A stretch of DNA of 64,000 nucleotides from Loripinus fragilis (taxonomy: Eukaryota > Mollusca > Bivalvia > Lucinida > Lucinidae), in contig OZ026525.1 of the NCBI GenBank assembly GCA_964019695.1, forward strand, positions 65,504,253-65,568,252, given 5' to 3'. Made by a program: the position numbers and the translations under genes. The notes under the pieces were generated by a model, which was not told the DNA's origin, made no database searches, and was given only the letters and a program-made list of their open reading frames with translations. Position 1 is the stretch's first letter. The number at the start of each line of letters is the position of its first letter. Positions 34,099 to 44,283 of the stretch are shown here, piece after piece.

Positions 34099-35148
34099 GT
34101 ACGAGATGAGTATTTAGATGGCGAAGACTACGGAGAACTATTTACAACCTTTGTCTTGAATATATCAGCAGAAGATCTCGTCAACATTACCTATGATTAC
34201 ACCGACCGAAACACAACCGGAAGTAGAATAAGTACCACAACACCGTCAGTAGTGGATTGTCGTTGGACAACTGCGCTTAACGTCATTTCCGGTATTGGTA
34301 TTCTGACCAATAGCTGTCTTCTTTTTATGATAGTGATTGACCTAGTTCTTGACAAACAGTGCAGGAAGAAGCCTCGCCATTGGCTTATATTCCATTCATC
34401 GATAATACATACTCTCTACCTTGTCAATGAAATTTCCTTAAATGGAATATCCCTGGATACTTCTAAAGACCAGGATCATATGAGAATCTGGATCCATCTT
34501 GCTAACACGTTTGAAATTATTGTTAATTTGAATCTTGTTCTCTTTGGAATGAAGGTTATATTGAAGTGTTTCAAACCTCACGAAGACAAAGGATACAAAC
34601 ATCTGTTTTTCTGGATTATTTTGATTTTATCATCATGGTTGATATCAAACTTGTTTATATATCGTTTCATCACATCTGAGATTGTGGCAACTATGAAGAA
34701 TAATGTAGAAAACACTGTAACACCTTTACGAGCTCTTGGTACATATGATGACACTCTGTTTACTGTGATGTTTGCCCTTCCATACATTATTTCCATTGTC
34801 CTACTTTTGACATCTATCATATTTCGGGCAATGAACCTCAAATACACAGAAGCTTCAAGAACGTCTCGATATGTAGATAACGGTATAGAGTCTGATGCTA
34901 TTTTGTTCTTGAGTTTGCTCATCATTTTGGGACTATTTACTGTCGCACCCTACTTCATATTCCGTCTGAATGACGTATACCATATTCCAACCAATAACAT
35001 TCATGTGTATTACGTCATTGTGCTACTGAACATTGTGTACTACCTTGCATTCCCTGTGGTGACGCTCTGTCTTCATGACATCAGAGATATAGTTCACAAA
35101 CTGATAAGCCCTGCAGCGAATCATATAGATTGCTTAGAACTTGAATAG
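34099..35148 (+). CDS. Divergent seven-transmembrane receptor, large terminal exon
   Basis: The frame opens at an ATG at 34063, but TTGTTCTTTTTGCAG then GTACGAG at 34098/34099 is a strong 3' splice site, so the first 12 residues are probably intronic and the true start is in an unseen upstream exon. The frame from 34063 has 361 residues; numbering below uses it. The N-terminal part (13-65) is acidic, with NxS/T sites at N33, N41 and N50 and a Thr-rich stretch, as expected for an extracellular segment. Seven hydrophobic segments are visible at about 70-95, 107-130, 141-167, 180-203, 231-254, 278-302 and 314-337. TM1 keeps GxxxN (G79-N83) and TM6 has VAPYF (294-298), a CWxP-like position. The DRY/ERY motif after TM3, NPxxY in TM7 and the usual TM3 cysteine are absent. 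The short tail ends CLELE. I read it as an orphan rhodopsin-like GPCR of a lineage-specific type; ligand unknown. Confidence 0.82.
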   Translation, partial: VRDEYLDGEDYGELFTTFVLNISAEDLVNITYDYTDRNTTGSRISTTTPSVVDCRWTTALNVISGIGILTNSCLLFMIVIDLVLDKQCRKKPRHWLIFHSSIIHTLYLVNEISLNGISLDTSKDQDHMRIWIHLANTFEIIVNLNLVLFGMKVILKCFKPHEDKGYKHLFFWIILILSSWLISNLFIYRFITSEIVATMKNNVENTVTPLRALGTYDDTLFTVMFALPYIISIVLLLTSIIFRAMNLKYTEASRTSRYVDNGIESDAILFLSLLIILGLFTVAPYFIFRLNDVYHIPTNNIHVYYVIVLLNIVYYLAFPVVTLCLHDIRDIVHKLISPAANHIDCLELE

Positions 35149-35194
35149 ATTGCTTTTAATGCACGCTGATTTGCTGTACGAGAATTTATTACCT

Positions 35195-35424
35195 GGGCCA
35201 CGTCGAGAAAAAAAGCAAGTCTTTGATATTAGCGACCTGGTAAGGTACAAACCAATCTGCTCAGCTACGGAGATTAGCTAGATTGTTGAACGTTTGCATA
35301 TAACACGTTTAGCTATTATACTTTCCAGAAAATGAATATCAAAGGCGCTTATCAGACTGTGCAGCCTGATCTTCGCTTCTGTTGACCGCGTGCAACAAAA
35401 ATAAGATTTCTCGCGACGTGGCTC
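35195..35424. mobile_element. MITE with GCCACGTCG ends (GATCTGCGC family), downstream of receptor
   Basis: Left GGGCCACGTCGAGAAA and right, reversed, GAGCCACGTCGCGAGAAA are inverted ends. The inside shares AGCTACGGAGATTAGCTAGA, CTATTATACTTTCCAGAAAATG and GGCGCTTATCAGACTGTGCA with the repeats at 26570 and 51880. It lies 47 bp past the receptor stop codon, so it probably forms part of the 3' UTR. Confidence 0.75.
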
Positions 35425-35587
35425 AAGTTATTTTCAGTGAACATCAAAACATTTTATAATTAGATTGCTCCTTATAATTTTTCATGTTCAACTCAACAGA
35501 GCATGAAATTCCATTTACTGTTAAAAACTAAAATACTGAAAAAAACAAGATTTGTTCTTACTTTAAAACTCTCAGATGTTGTAGTTA

Positions 35588-35651
35588 TCATGCTAATAAA
35601 TGTTAAAATGCCAATATTTGTTGTCATTTTAACATTTATGAACATGATAAA
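35588..35651. repeat. Hairpin containing an AATAAA
   Basis: ATCATGCTAATAAATGTTAA and TTAACATTTATGAACATGAT are mirrored around a short loop. AATAAA at 35595-35600 on the plus strand is the nearest good polyadenylation signal found after the receptor stop codon, about 450 bp downstream. Use as a poly(A) signal is inference. Confidence 0.55.
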
Positions 35652-35790
35652 TTCTGCTCCGAGTTGATTTGAGCATGTTTTTTTCGACCATTGATTAAAG
35701 GGTTAAAAATTCAAATGAACTGCAACTTTTGGTGTGCCCACCGTGGCAGATTTGAAGACACACAAGCCCTTGAATCTGATTACATTACTA

Positions 35791-36016
35791 CTGTCCTGCC
35801 AGCCAATAGTGACAGTGACGTCATGTTTTGTTTACAAAGTTATTTAGGACTTAGAATCGATATATCACTTGTGTCATTAATCCTATCTGCAGGATAGGAT
35901 TTATACACAAGTGATCTATCGATTCCAATAACGCAAGTGGAGTGTACAAGTTAATGTTTTACTTAACAATTGAAAACAAAACACGACGTCACTGTCACTC
36001 TTGGTTGGCACAACAG
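35791..36016. mobile_element. MITE-A copy 2 (Tc1/mariner-type, TA target)
   Basis: CTGTCCTGCCAGCCAATAGT on the left; reversed right end CTGTTGTGCCAACCAAGAGT. TA on both sides (35789-35790, 36017-36018). The arms continue GACAGTGACGTC and the centre is the palindrome TCCTATCTGCAGGATAGGA with TACACAAGTGATCTATCGAT. The full unit of 226 bp folds end to end. Confidence 0.9.
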
Positions 36017-36244
36017 TAAGCATAACCCTCATTTTGAATAAAATGACAAGAATTTGCATTGGATGGTGGGGTAAGTTTTGGCATTTTGACCGACGACGAT
36101 GCCCCATATGCAGGATTAGTGTTCATTTGAGCACTTGAATCACTATGAGTATGGCTTAGAAATGAAAACGTTTTGCGGGTGAAAGTGGATTGTTACAAAA
36201 AGTCCTGTCTTACAAATTGTGACATAAATGGGATTACCAATAGT

Positions 36245-36553
36245 CAAAGGGGTTTGGTTTGGTTTGATGCTTTACCTCCCAGTGAACAGCTATGGTCATG
36301 TCGGGACGGTCAGTTCACCTAACCACACTTTTTTCTTGGGAAAGCTTGACTAAGCGGTAAACCAGTACTTCGTACACATACTTTCACTTGTAACTGACAA
36401 CAACCCTTCTTGAATCAACGGAAGGGAGGAAAATGGCCGTAGAAATTATTTCATGATCAGTCTCCTCGAAACTAAGGGACCGGGCCGGGATGGAGCTCGC
36501 GACCCCCGGGATCTGCATTCAGACACCTTATATTACCGATTGCGCTACGCGGC
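36245..36553 (-). mobile_element. tRNA-derived SINE-3, full length
   Basis: Read on the minus strand the head is GCCGCGTAGCGCAATCGGTA (A-box) followed about 35 bp later by GGGGGTCGCGAGCTCC (B-box), the spacing of a tRNA gene. The body holds TACCGCTTAGTCAAGC and GAACTGACCGTCCCGACATG, and the 3' end GGGAGGTAAAGCATCAAACC. The acceptor and anticodon stems are not intact, so this is not a working tRNA gene. Confidence 0.82.
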
Positions 36554-36589
36554 TAAAATTCTGATAAACTTTTTGTCCTTGGGTGAATG

Positions 36590-37880
36590 TAAAGCTAGTA
36601 TCTCACTGGGATGCGAGCATTTGCAACTATTTCGAGACTAATTTGAGACACGTTTTTGCGACAGAAATACGACATTGCAACCATAATCACATTGCGGTCA
36701 CACCGAATCGGTGATTAAGACATATTTGCGACAGTTGCACCAATGTCATACGATTGTCGCACGAATCATTGGCGAATGTTTCACGAAATTCGTGCGACAT
36801 TCGCGAGACACTCGCACGATGTTCGCACGATGAAGTTGCGAACACTTATTACCATCGACCGCCTCACGACGTTCTCACGAAGGTCGTGCGTCTGTCCTGC
36901 GACTGTCGCGCGAAGGTCGTGCGACTGGCGCACGATGGTTTTGCGAGAAATGATAAACCAAGAAAATAAACATTCACGCAAGCATTGAAACTTCAGACTA
37001 GGAAGTTACAACGCTGTTGGAAGGAACTAGAGCGCTGGAAGGAGCTAGATAGTTGTCCGCTGCAGCGCTAATTTGTTTATAGGGTTCTGTATGCCAAATT
37101 CAAACCTTAGAAGGGCTGCTGAGACTAAGCAGGCTGTTGTAATCTAACAAAGACACAATAATAATACCTTTATACTGTAATAAAAATAGGAAACATTTAA
37201 TAAAACAATTTTATAAAACATACTTAAAATCATCCTCTCAGAATGCAGAACCATTTTAATAAACTGAAATTACTCCAAACAGTATACATGTAAGTACACC
37301 ATACTTATATGAATCTATCCTCTCAGATAGCAATGATACTTGACAAAGGGAATTAGTCAAAAGTGTATACTTAAATATGCATAACCAAGATCTCGTACTA
37401 AGAAGGAACTATCATCTCAGATAGGAGGAACTATTTTAACGAATTTTTGGCGACATAATTGCGAGTAATTTAAGATAGTCGCACGATAGTCGTGAGATGT
37501 TCGTGCGACTGTCTCACGACGTTCGCCATATTATCGCTTTGTTTAATTTACTTGCAATGCTGTTGCGAGGTGTCTCATTTATGTCGCAATTGGTTCGCAA
37601 TTTAGTCTTACTTGTCTCGCAAATATGACGTGTTCCAAAATGATTGCGACTGAATTGCGAGGGGTCGGCGACAAGTTCGCGACGGGTTCGAGTCACCCGC
37701 GATGACTTTGCGACCATTTTGAGAGGAATTTTATCGCATAAAATTTTTGAACACTTGGCGACACATGCGAGGAAATTACGAATCATTGGCGATTGTTTCG
37801 AGACCGCTTTGCGACCCACTCGCGATGTCTGTCGCCAGATGTCGCAAAACAGTCGCAGTCCAGTGAGATAGGGGCTTTAG
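36590..37880. mobile_element. 1.3-kb inverted-repeat element with TCGCACGA/TTGCGA word arms
   Basis: Ends AAAGCTAGTATCTCACTGGG (36591) and, reversed, TAAAGCCCCTATCTCACTGG (ending 37880). The outer about 350 bp of each arm are built from TCGCACGA, TTGCGA, GTCGCG and TCGTGCGA words in mirrored orientation (36610-36960, 37440-37870). The middle is AT-rich with ATCCTCTCAGA repeats (37230, 37318, 37410). Word density gives open frames on both strands that are not genes. No clear target duplication. Confidence 0.8.
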
Positions 37881-37995
37881 AGAAGTCATTTTACAGTTTG
37901 AAGAAAATCAATAAAATATAGGTTGCCGGTTAGGAAGTTTGGCGCTAGACAGACAAATTCACCAGAGCAAGATTATAACTAAAGTAAAGCCACTA

Positions 37996-38224
37996 CTGTC
38001 CTGCCAGCCAAGAGTGACAGTGACACAATGTTTTGTTTATAACGCTATCAGAGACTTAGAATCGATAGATCACTTGTGTATTAATCCTATCCACAGGATA
38101 GGATTAATACACTAGTGATCTATCGATTCGCGTTAGCTCCAGTGGAGTGTACAAGTTAATGTTTTACTTTTAAACGAGTGTAAACAAAACATGACGTCAC
38201 TATAATTCTTGGCTGGCAGGACAG
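37996..38224. mobile_element. MITE-A copy 3
   Basis: CTGTCCTGCCAGCCAAGAGT at left and ATTCTTGGCTGGCAGGACAG at right, both flanked by TA (37994-37995, 38225-38226). Central palindrome GATTAATCC...GGATTAATAC. Best preserved ends of the three copies. Confidence 0.92.
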
Positions 38225-38335
38225 TAGATGATTGCAAAACTAGAAAAGAAACAATAAGTTATGCCATAAAACCAGGAGTGAGCACAATGGGAGCAACTGC
38301 AAGCAATGATCTAACAACAACATAGCCAGATATTT
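38225..38335 (-). mobile_element. LINE-R fragment
   Basis: GATGATTGCAAAACTAGAAA, then GAGCACAATGGGAGCAACTG and CAACAACATAG match the reversed middle of LINE-R. MITE-A copy 3 lies directly beside it, probably inserted in it. Confidence 0.55.
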
Positions 38336-38957
38336 TAACCAGCCTAATCTTCGACCAATACATAGACGGTGTTTAGCACGCATGGAATTTATTATTTTAA
38401 TAGCGAGCCCTTACGGTAGGGATATGGTCCAAAATGGGCTAGGATTTATGCACAGTGTATCTTTAAAATCTCATGGTCCTGTTTTGTGGCCCATGAAATT
38501 ACTTCTGTTACCAATGAATCAGAGCTGTTTCCCGTCGGCATTGGACAAGTTCAACGAAACAGAATTAATTCACACGGTACCAGCTGTTACGTCACTGGGG
38601 AATTGATTCCAAGGCGCTTTTTAAAAAAACAAGAAAATAAAGAAATCGAAAATTAGTTCTTAGTCAACTTACTTTTTTCAATTCTATTACAAGCGCTCTC
38701 ATACATTCTCCAACTTTGATTCGAACAAAACTAACGATACTTCAGTTTTAAGACACAATCAGCCAAGTTCATGAAGCGGGCTATTTTTTGATGTAGTTAC
38801 AGACGAAAAAATGAGTCAATAAAGCCCCATAATGCATCGCTCTACATATATAAACTCCCCAGCACTATTAACCGGAACGTTGTAACTCCCCAGGATTGTC
38901 GCTCCCTGTCAGAAAGACCCAAGGGGTTGAACAGTACAGATTATGCTTAGAAAAATG

Positions 38958-38960
<3 letters not shown>
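38336..38960. other. No gene recognised
   Basis: A 74-residue frame at 38382-38606 starts near a good context but shows no domain. Nothing else supported. Confidence 0.4.

Positions 38961-39026
<66 letters not shown>
38961..39026 (+). repeat. (CT)33 microsatellite
   Basis: Uninterrupted 66-bp CT run; certain to be length-polymorphic. Confidence 0.98.
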
Positions 39027-39028
<2 letters not shown>

Positions 39029-39240
39029 TGGACTGCACTTTACCAGCCTCTGTACTGGATTTGATAACGTTTTAATGGTGTGTTCGCATCTAAATATGGT
39101 AATATTGTAGTTCCATATGTTTTTGGCAGCAGCCCTTTTTTATTTGTAAAATGTGAAAACTTATTTTAAACAGTTGTCTCATTTTCTATTTCTCTCACTC
39201 CAAGTCGCCAACCACCACCCATCAATTTATCCATTATAAT

Positions 39241-39290
39241 CTATCCATCCATCCATCTATCTATCTATCTATCTATCTATCCATCTATCC

Positions 39291-39376
<86 letters not shown>

Positions 39377-39486
39377 TATCTCTCTATCTATCTATCTATC
39401 TATCTATCTATCCACCTGTCTGTCTGTCCGCCCGCCCGTCCGTCCGTCCGTTCCCCTGTCTGTCTGTATGTCTGTCTGTCTGTCTG
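39241..39486 (+). repeat. (ATCT)n / (GTCT)n microsatellite block
   Basis: About 170 bp of ATCT with ATCC interruptions, then GTCT, GTCC and CCGC variants. It runs into the LINE-J tail copies at 39488, whose own 3' ends carry GTCT units. Confidence 0.97.
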
Positions 39487-39487
39487 T

Positions 39488-39960
39488 GGCTGATCATTCC
39501 GTCAGAGGGTGCTTATGGCCTGGGCAGTGACAACAGAAGGAGAAGTGAAATAGTTCTGGTAAAATACGAAGTTAAGTGTCTGTCTGTCTGTCTTTCTATC
39601 TATCATCATAGAATCTATGGCTGATCATTCCGGCAGGGGGTGCTTATGGCTTGGGAAGTGACCACAGAAGGAGAAGTGAAATACCTCTGGTAAAAAACGA
39701 AGTGAAGTGTCTGTCTGTCCGTCTGTCTGTCTTTCTGTCTATCTATCTATGGCTGATCATTCCGGCAAGGGGTGCTTATGGCCTGTGCAGTGACCACAGA
39801 AGGAGAAGTGCAATACATGTAGTTCTGGTAAAATTCAAAATTCAGGGCATCACTTTACATGTATGTCTGGTATCAACAATATTGGGCTCTTTGTGATGGC
39901 CTTTCGAACTGGGAGCAGTGGTCAAGTACTTGTCTTTTCTATACACGTAATGATAACAGT
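39488..39960 (-). mobile_element. LINE-J 3' end amplified in three tandem copies
   Basis: GGCTGATCATTCCG, GGGTGCTTATGGCCTGGGCA and GTGACCACAGAAGGAGAAGT recur near 39488, 39618 and 39750, separated by (TCTG)n and (TCTA)n tracts. On the minus strand each encodes a C-terminal piece like the one at 64-150 (SPSVVTSQAIST against SPSVATTQSTEE). The third copy extends into 39900-39945, matching 190-250. So this is a LINE-J 3' tail multiplied together with its microsatellite. Confidence 0.75.
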
Positions 39961-40314
39961 ACGTGTCAATACAATCTCGATGCGCTGTGATTAACCTTAA
40001 TAGAAATAAACTCTTAAATCAGATAACTTATCTTTGTATTTTTTAAAATAAATAAAATGCCCAAAACCATGGATTTCAGTAATGTTCTCTATTCTCAACC
40101 TTTTGATATCATCAGCAGTTTACCGATAGTACATCATTCTGGTGACTGAGTTGTACCAGAGCACTGTGTCACAATGTGCAATCTAAATATCATTCCCTAA
40201 TATATCAAGGACTTTAAAAGGTTTTCAAGAGCTTGAATTGCTTTTAAATTCCATTTGCAGGCAGGGGATTACATACATGTAAAGTATTCATCTTACGAAT
40301 AGAGATGTACATCA

Positions 40315-40515
40315 TTTTTGTTTGGTTTGATTCTTTACGTCCCAGACTCCCAGTAAAATTTCAGTCATGTCGGGACGGGTCTTCATGGGTTGAATCAATA
40401 CTAAGCCGCAGATAAATGTCTCGCTCAAGGACACAACACAGTGATATACTCAAACTAGCAACCATTCGATCTCCAGACTAATGCTCTACCAACTGAGTGA
40501 GCCGCTGCTCTATGC
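40315..40515 (-). mobile_element. tRNA-derived SINE-4
   Basis: Minus-strand head CACTCAGTTGGTAGAGCATT (A-box) followed by GGTTGCTAGTTTGAG (degenerate B-box); body GTCCTTGAGCGAGACATTTA; 3' end GGGACGTAAAGAATCAAACC. Same body and end as SINE-2 and SINE-3. Confidence 0.8.
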
Positions 40516-40734
40516 ATTGTACCTCTTGACTAGTATGCTATAAGAGGCTAGATATGCAGTACCTAAGGTTAAGGGCTATTTTATGTAATATATCAGTTTA
40601 TGTGGGGGGAGGCAACACATTAAAACTGATTTTTATTATGTGCCCCACCTTCCTACCCCCCCCCCCACACACACACACCCCACCCTCCTCGAACACACTT
40701 ATTACAACTTCAAACCACTACCTTAAGGGAAAAT

Positions 40735-40835
40735 CCCACCTCAGGAGGAGCTTGATTCCATGACCCTCACTAATGAGTCGGTGCTCTAACCACTGAGCTT
40801 CCCAGGTGGTTCTGTTCAAACCACCATATACATAC
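40735..40835 (-). mobile_element. Second SINE type, head region, copy 1
   Basis: Minus strand: GGTGGTTTGAACAGAACCAC, GGGAAGCTCAGTGGTTAGAG, then GGGTCATGGAATCAAGCTCC and GAGGTGGGATTTTCCC. tRNA-like A- and B-box spacing, different from SINE-1 to -4. Confidence 0.6.
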
Positions 40836-41459
40836 ACTACACCCCCCTTCACTTTTCAAAGCTCGGCTAGCTCTAAGGATGACTCTTTTCCACTGCATGG
40901 ACATGACAATCATCATTCTAATGCACTTGTTATTGTAACGTGATGTCTGATCGGAAATCAAGCCTCAGAGATGTCTGTGGATACCTCTATTGTCCCCAAT
41001 CAGGATATCAAATCTGCAGCAAAGACGTCGATCATATTTAAAGTGCTGGGACATTTCAAAGGCAGGCAGATTTCAGATCATAATATATAAGCCACTAGAT
41101 CTAGTTGATTGGAAATTCTAAATAGCTTGCCGTCTAAGGATCTCTTTCCTTTCAACATCTCCTGACTGAATATTGCAGAATAAATGAATACAAATAGAAG
41201 TTAAATCAGTGTAAAATTCTGGATAGGAATGTGTGGAAATAGAGGCAGTTCAGCTGCCCTCTATATTAGAATAGTCATCAACAACTTCAGAAGACCTAAT
41301 TCTCTCAACTCCGCATTAAATAAATGTCCATGATTCCAAAGGACAAGAAAATAAAATCAACACAATAGTGAATGGTAGGAAGACTAAATGAAATTATCTA
41401 TCTTCTTTACTGGCAGTGATCAAAACTGATAATTTCTCCAGGGAGTGCTAATTTTGAAA

Positions 41460-41575
41460 TTTGGGCGAAAAACCCCTAAAGACTTACCCTCACTGGAATA
41501 CTAGTCAGGCACGCTATCTGCCTGATCTACCAGGGGGTCGTTCCAAACCACCACCTACAGACAATATATCCAGTG
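41460..41575 (-). mobile_element. Second SINE type, head region, copy 2
   Basis: Minus strand: GGTGGTGGTTTGGAACGACC, CTGGTAGATCAGGCAGATAG, CCAGTGAGGGTAAGTC and GGGGTTTTTCGCCC parallel copy 1 in order but are diverged. Confidence 0.5.
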
Positions 41576-42289
41576 AAATTTACTCATAGAAAGAAAACGG
41601 GATCTAGCATGCTGAGGTCGCCATAAAGTTTGTGCCTTATTTCATATTATATCATTACAGAAAAAAAACACTATCAAATCAAATTAACTTAGACAAGAAT
41701 TTTTTACTTATTTAGTTGATCTACAAACCCTTCTTTCGTAATTTTCCAGAAAGCAGAAAAAAATCTAAAATAATTTTTTATTTTATCCGCCGACTGTAAA
41801 TATTATTTGTTTCGTTGAAAAGAATAATATATGTATGATGTTATATCTGTGTATTTTTGAGAGTGACACTGTTAAAAGTGATTGTCCTATCCCAATTTTG
41901 AGGAAAGGGTGAAACATTTCAAGATTTAATACAGACTGTTGGTTTACCTTACTAGTTTTACTGTTTGTTCTGTAGATATTTAAAAAAGAAAGGCTTTGAA
42001 AATGAAAATAAAATCCCGTAAATCAACTAATAAAAAAAATCTGGCCTTACTGTGACGGAATAAAGAAAATGGATCTTAACGCACAGACAGTAAAAATTAT
42101 AGACAACCACTATTTGAGCCGCAGTGAGTTCAGCCAGAGGCAGGCCTCGGGCACAAACCTATCGATAAAGATTTTAGGTCAAGCTAGTGATATCTTTTTT
42201 TTATTTATACACTATTTATAGAAGGCTCATTTCGGTGTATTTAAAGAAAGATAATAGCGTACTATACATGCTCGGAACCAGAAAATTCT
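41576..42289. other. No gene recognised
   Basis: AT-rich; no repeat family, exon or RNA signal identified. Confidence 0.45.
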
Positions 42290-42485
42290 GTCAGGGGTTG
42301 GGGAGGGGGGTTTCCTGACATTTTTTAATCATCAACGTATTTCACAAAGGGCCGTAAGACCTCCCTCGAGAAGTAATTGGACCCATTGCGTACAATTGCT
42401 TCTCGAGAGGAGTCCAACACCAGAATTTTTAAGGAAACCTATAGCCACGATGTTATTTTCCAGGGGATCCCCTCTCTGGATCCGT
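42290..42485 (+). repeat. CTCGAGAAG repeat, copy 1
   Basis: Shares TCAwCAACGTA, ACCTCCCTCGAGAAG, AATTTTTAAGGAAACCTATA and GCCAC with 46890-47050. Contains a hairpin of CTCGAGAAGyAATTG type (about 42364-42408) and ends CCCCTCTCTGGATCCG. Confidence 0.65.
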
Positions 42486-42618
42486 AAATGCTATAGTCCG
42501 CTCTTTAGAAATGTTAAATTGTTACATGTAACCCTTGAAATGACAGTTTGGGATAATTCAGTTTGACCTCAAAATAAAAGCAGATCAATGTGACCTTTAT
42601 TTCATGGTACTATTATTT

Positions 42619-42857
42619 GAGCCAGTGCATGAGCTTTCCTACAATCTGGCATTTCGACATGTGTTAAGACTCAGAAGAGCCTCTACAGCCTCCTTTTAAG
42701 CTTAGAAACTACAAATGGTGTTCAGTCAGTAGCTTAACAATCATAGAATACCCAAGCGACTAGCAAAGGCTCTGATCAGACTGCGTGTATGCGCAGGCTG
42801 ATCTGAGGCTTTGCTGGTCGCACGTACCACATTGTTGGAAATCTTATGCCCTGGCTC
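42619..42857. mobile_element. MITE-B copy 2
   Basis: GAGCCAGTGCATGAGCTTTC to TTATGCCCTGGCTC. ATTT directly outside both ends gives a 4-bp target duplication. Interior AGCCTCCTTTTAAGCTTAGA and GATCAGACTGCGTGTATGCG match the other copies. Confidence 0.9.
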
Positions 42858-42920
42858 ATTTTAAAGATAAATAGGCATTTTGGGATAAATGTTAGGTATG
42901 AAAGCGATACATGTGATAAG

Positions 42921-43132
42921 TTTAGGCAATAAAGCGCCACCTATAATTTGCAGCAGAAAACAATTACAAATTTTGCCGCTTTTTCAAAAATAACAAATAA
43001 GGCATTATATTTCATGGGGATTGTCTGCTGGCTGACGATTCTCATGAAATATCATACCTTTTTTTTCGAAAAATGATGAAGATGTTGCAGAATTTGTCGT
43101 CTGCTGAAGTTGTGATTGGCGCTTTAAGGGTT
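42921..43132. mobile_element. TTAA-type MITE-D, variant interior
   Basis: Left TTAGGCAATAAAGCGCCACC and, reversed, right TTAACCCTTAAAGCGCCAAT. Internal mirrored blocks AAATTTTGCCGCTTTTTC / TTGCAGAATTTGTCGTCTGC are not shared with the copies at 60512 and 62650. TTAA lies at the right end only. Confidence 0.65.
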
Positions 43133-44283
43133 AAGTTATCAAAAAATAGTAAATATTTGCACTAGCTGTTGGATATGTAAAAAAACGAACTTTATAGTAA
43201 CATGCTTAACCGGTGGTGGAATTATAAAAGCATTTTATTTTCCCTTTTTAATCCATAACATACATTTACTTTACAAGATATTTCAAAATCAAAATGAACA
43301 AAACATTTTAACATAAAATTGTTAATATTTTCTTGTCCGTCAGTTTTTTATATGTGTTTTAATATATGTGTAAGGTACTTAAAATAAACGTTTTTGGAGT
43401 ATCCAGAGCATATGTTTTGGTTGTGAAACAAACAGAAATCATTTTATGACTTTTATTTAAGGGCCTGATTATTAAAGGTCATATATTAACCATTTTAAAG
43501 CAAACTTGTTCTTTCAAAGAATCAACAGTTTATTTCGCTGATAATACTGATTAGGGACTTCCAGACAAACCCAGACACTCATATATTTTGTAGAGAAGCA
43601 TTACTTTTGTTTGTCAACTGGCAAGCCCGTCGACTGTGCACAAAACGATAGTCTCTATGACAAGACTGTTTACACTGTTAAAGCAAAGTTGTCATTAACT
43701 ATTTGTTTGTTTGGTATTTTATATGTTTTTTTTCATTTGCAGATTTTTTTTCAAAATAAACCTTTTCAAAATAGATCATAATGTCAAACCGTTTGAATCA
43801 AGATCAGGCCTGCCATTTTGTCAGGACTGATCTGTGTTCAAACTGTTAATAAAGGTTCAAACAGAGATGAGAATCTAAGTAAACAAAAATTGTGAACTAA
43901 TCCAGGTAATGGGTGTTTTATACAGGTATGTATCCTAAACTGCCTCTAACTACAGTAATACATTTACTGTTATTTACCTGTTTCAATGAATAATAGTCTA
44001 TCCTAATATTATTCATCTTTGAAACGACAGTAAAATATAAGGCATACAATGTGATTTTTTATGCACCAGTATGTTTTCATGTTCAAAAGAACTACCTTAG
44101 GTAACTGGTTCTTTTGAGTATCCGCAACTTTTGTTTTGGAATATAATTTTCAAAGGAGTTAATGTGTGAACTCTCTCTGAAATTTATTTGTAAAAAAGTT
44201 AAATTTTCAAGCTGCGATTATTGCAATAATATTCGTGACTATGAATGGACATTCATCTTAATTATTCAAAACATATTATATGA
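43133..44283. other. AT-rich DNA with one GATC hairpin
   Basis: Hairpin at about 43788-43850 (AACCGTTTGAATCAAGATCA mirrored by CTGATCTGTGTTCAAACTGT) belongs to the hairpin type also present at 15243, 60588 and 62715. No gene seen. Confidence 0.55.

Noticed and set aside
34578..34925. 115-codon minus-strand open frame
   Set aside because: Shadow of the receptor exon on the other strand.
36480..36553. Possible tRNA gene on the minus strand
   Set aside because: A- and B-boxes are present but acceptor and anticodon stems do not pair, and a SINE body and tail follow.
36743..36988. Overlapping open frames on both strands at 36.7-37.9 kb
   Set aside because: Produced by the TCGCACGA/TTGCGA words, which lack stop codons in several frames; no domain.
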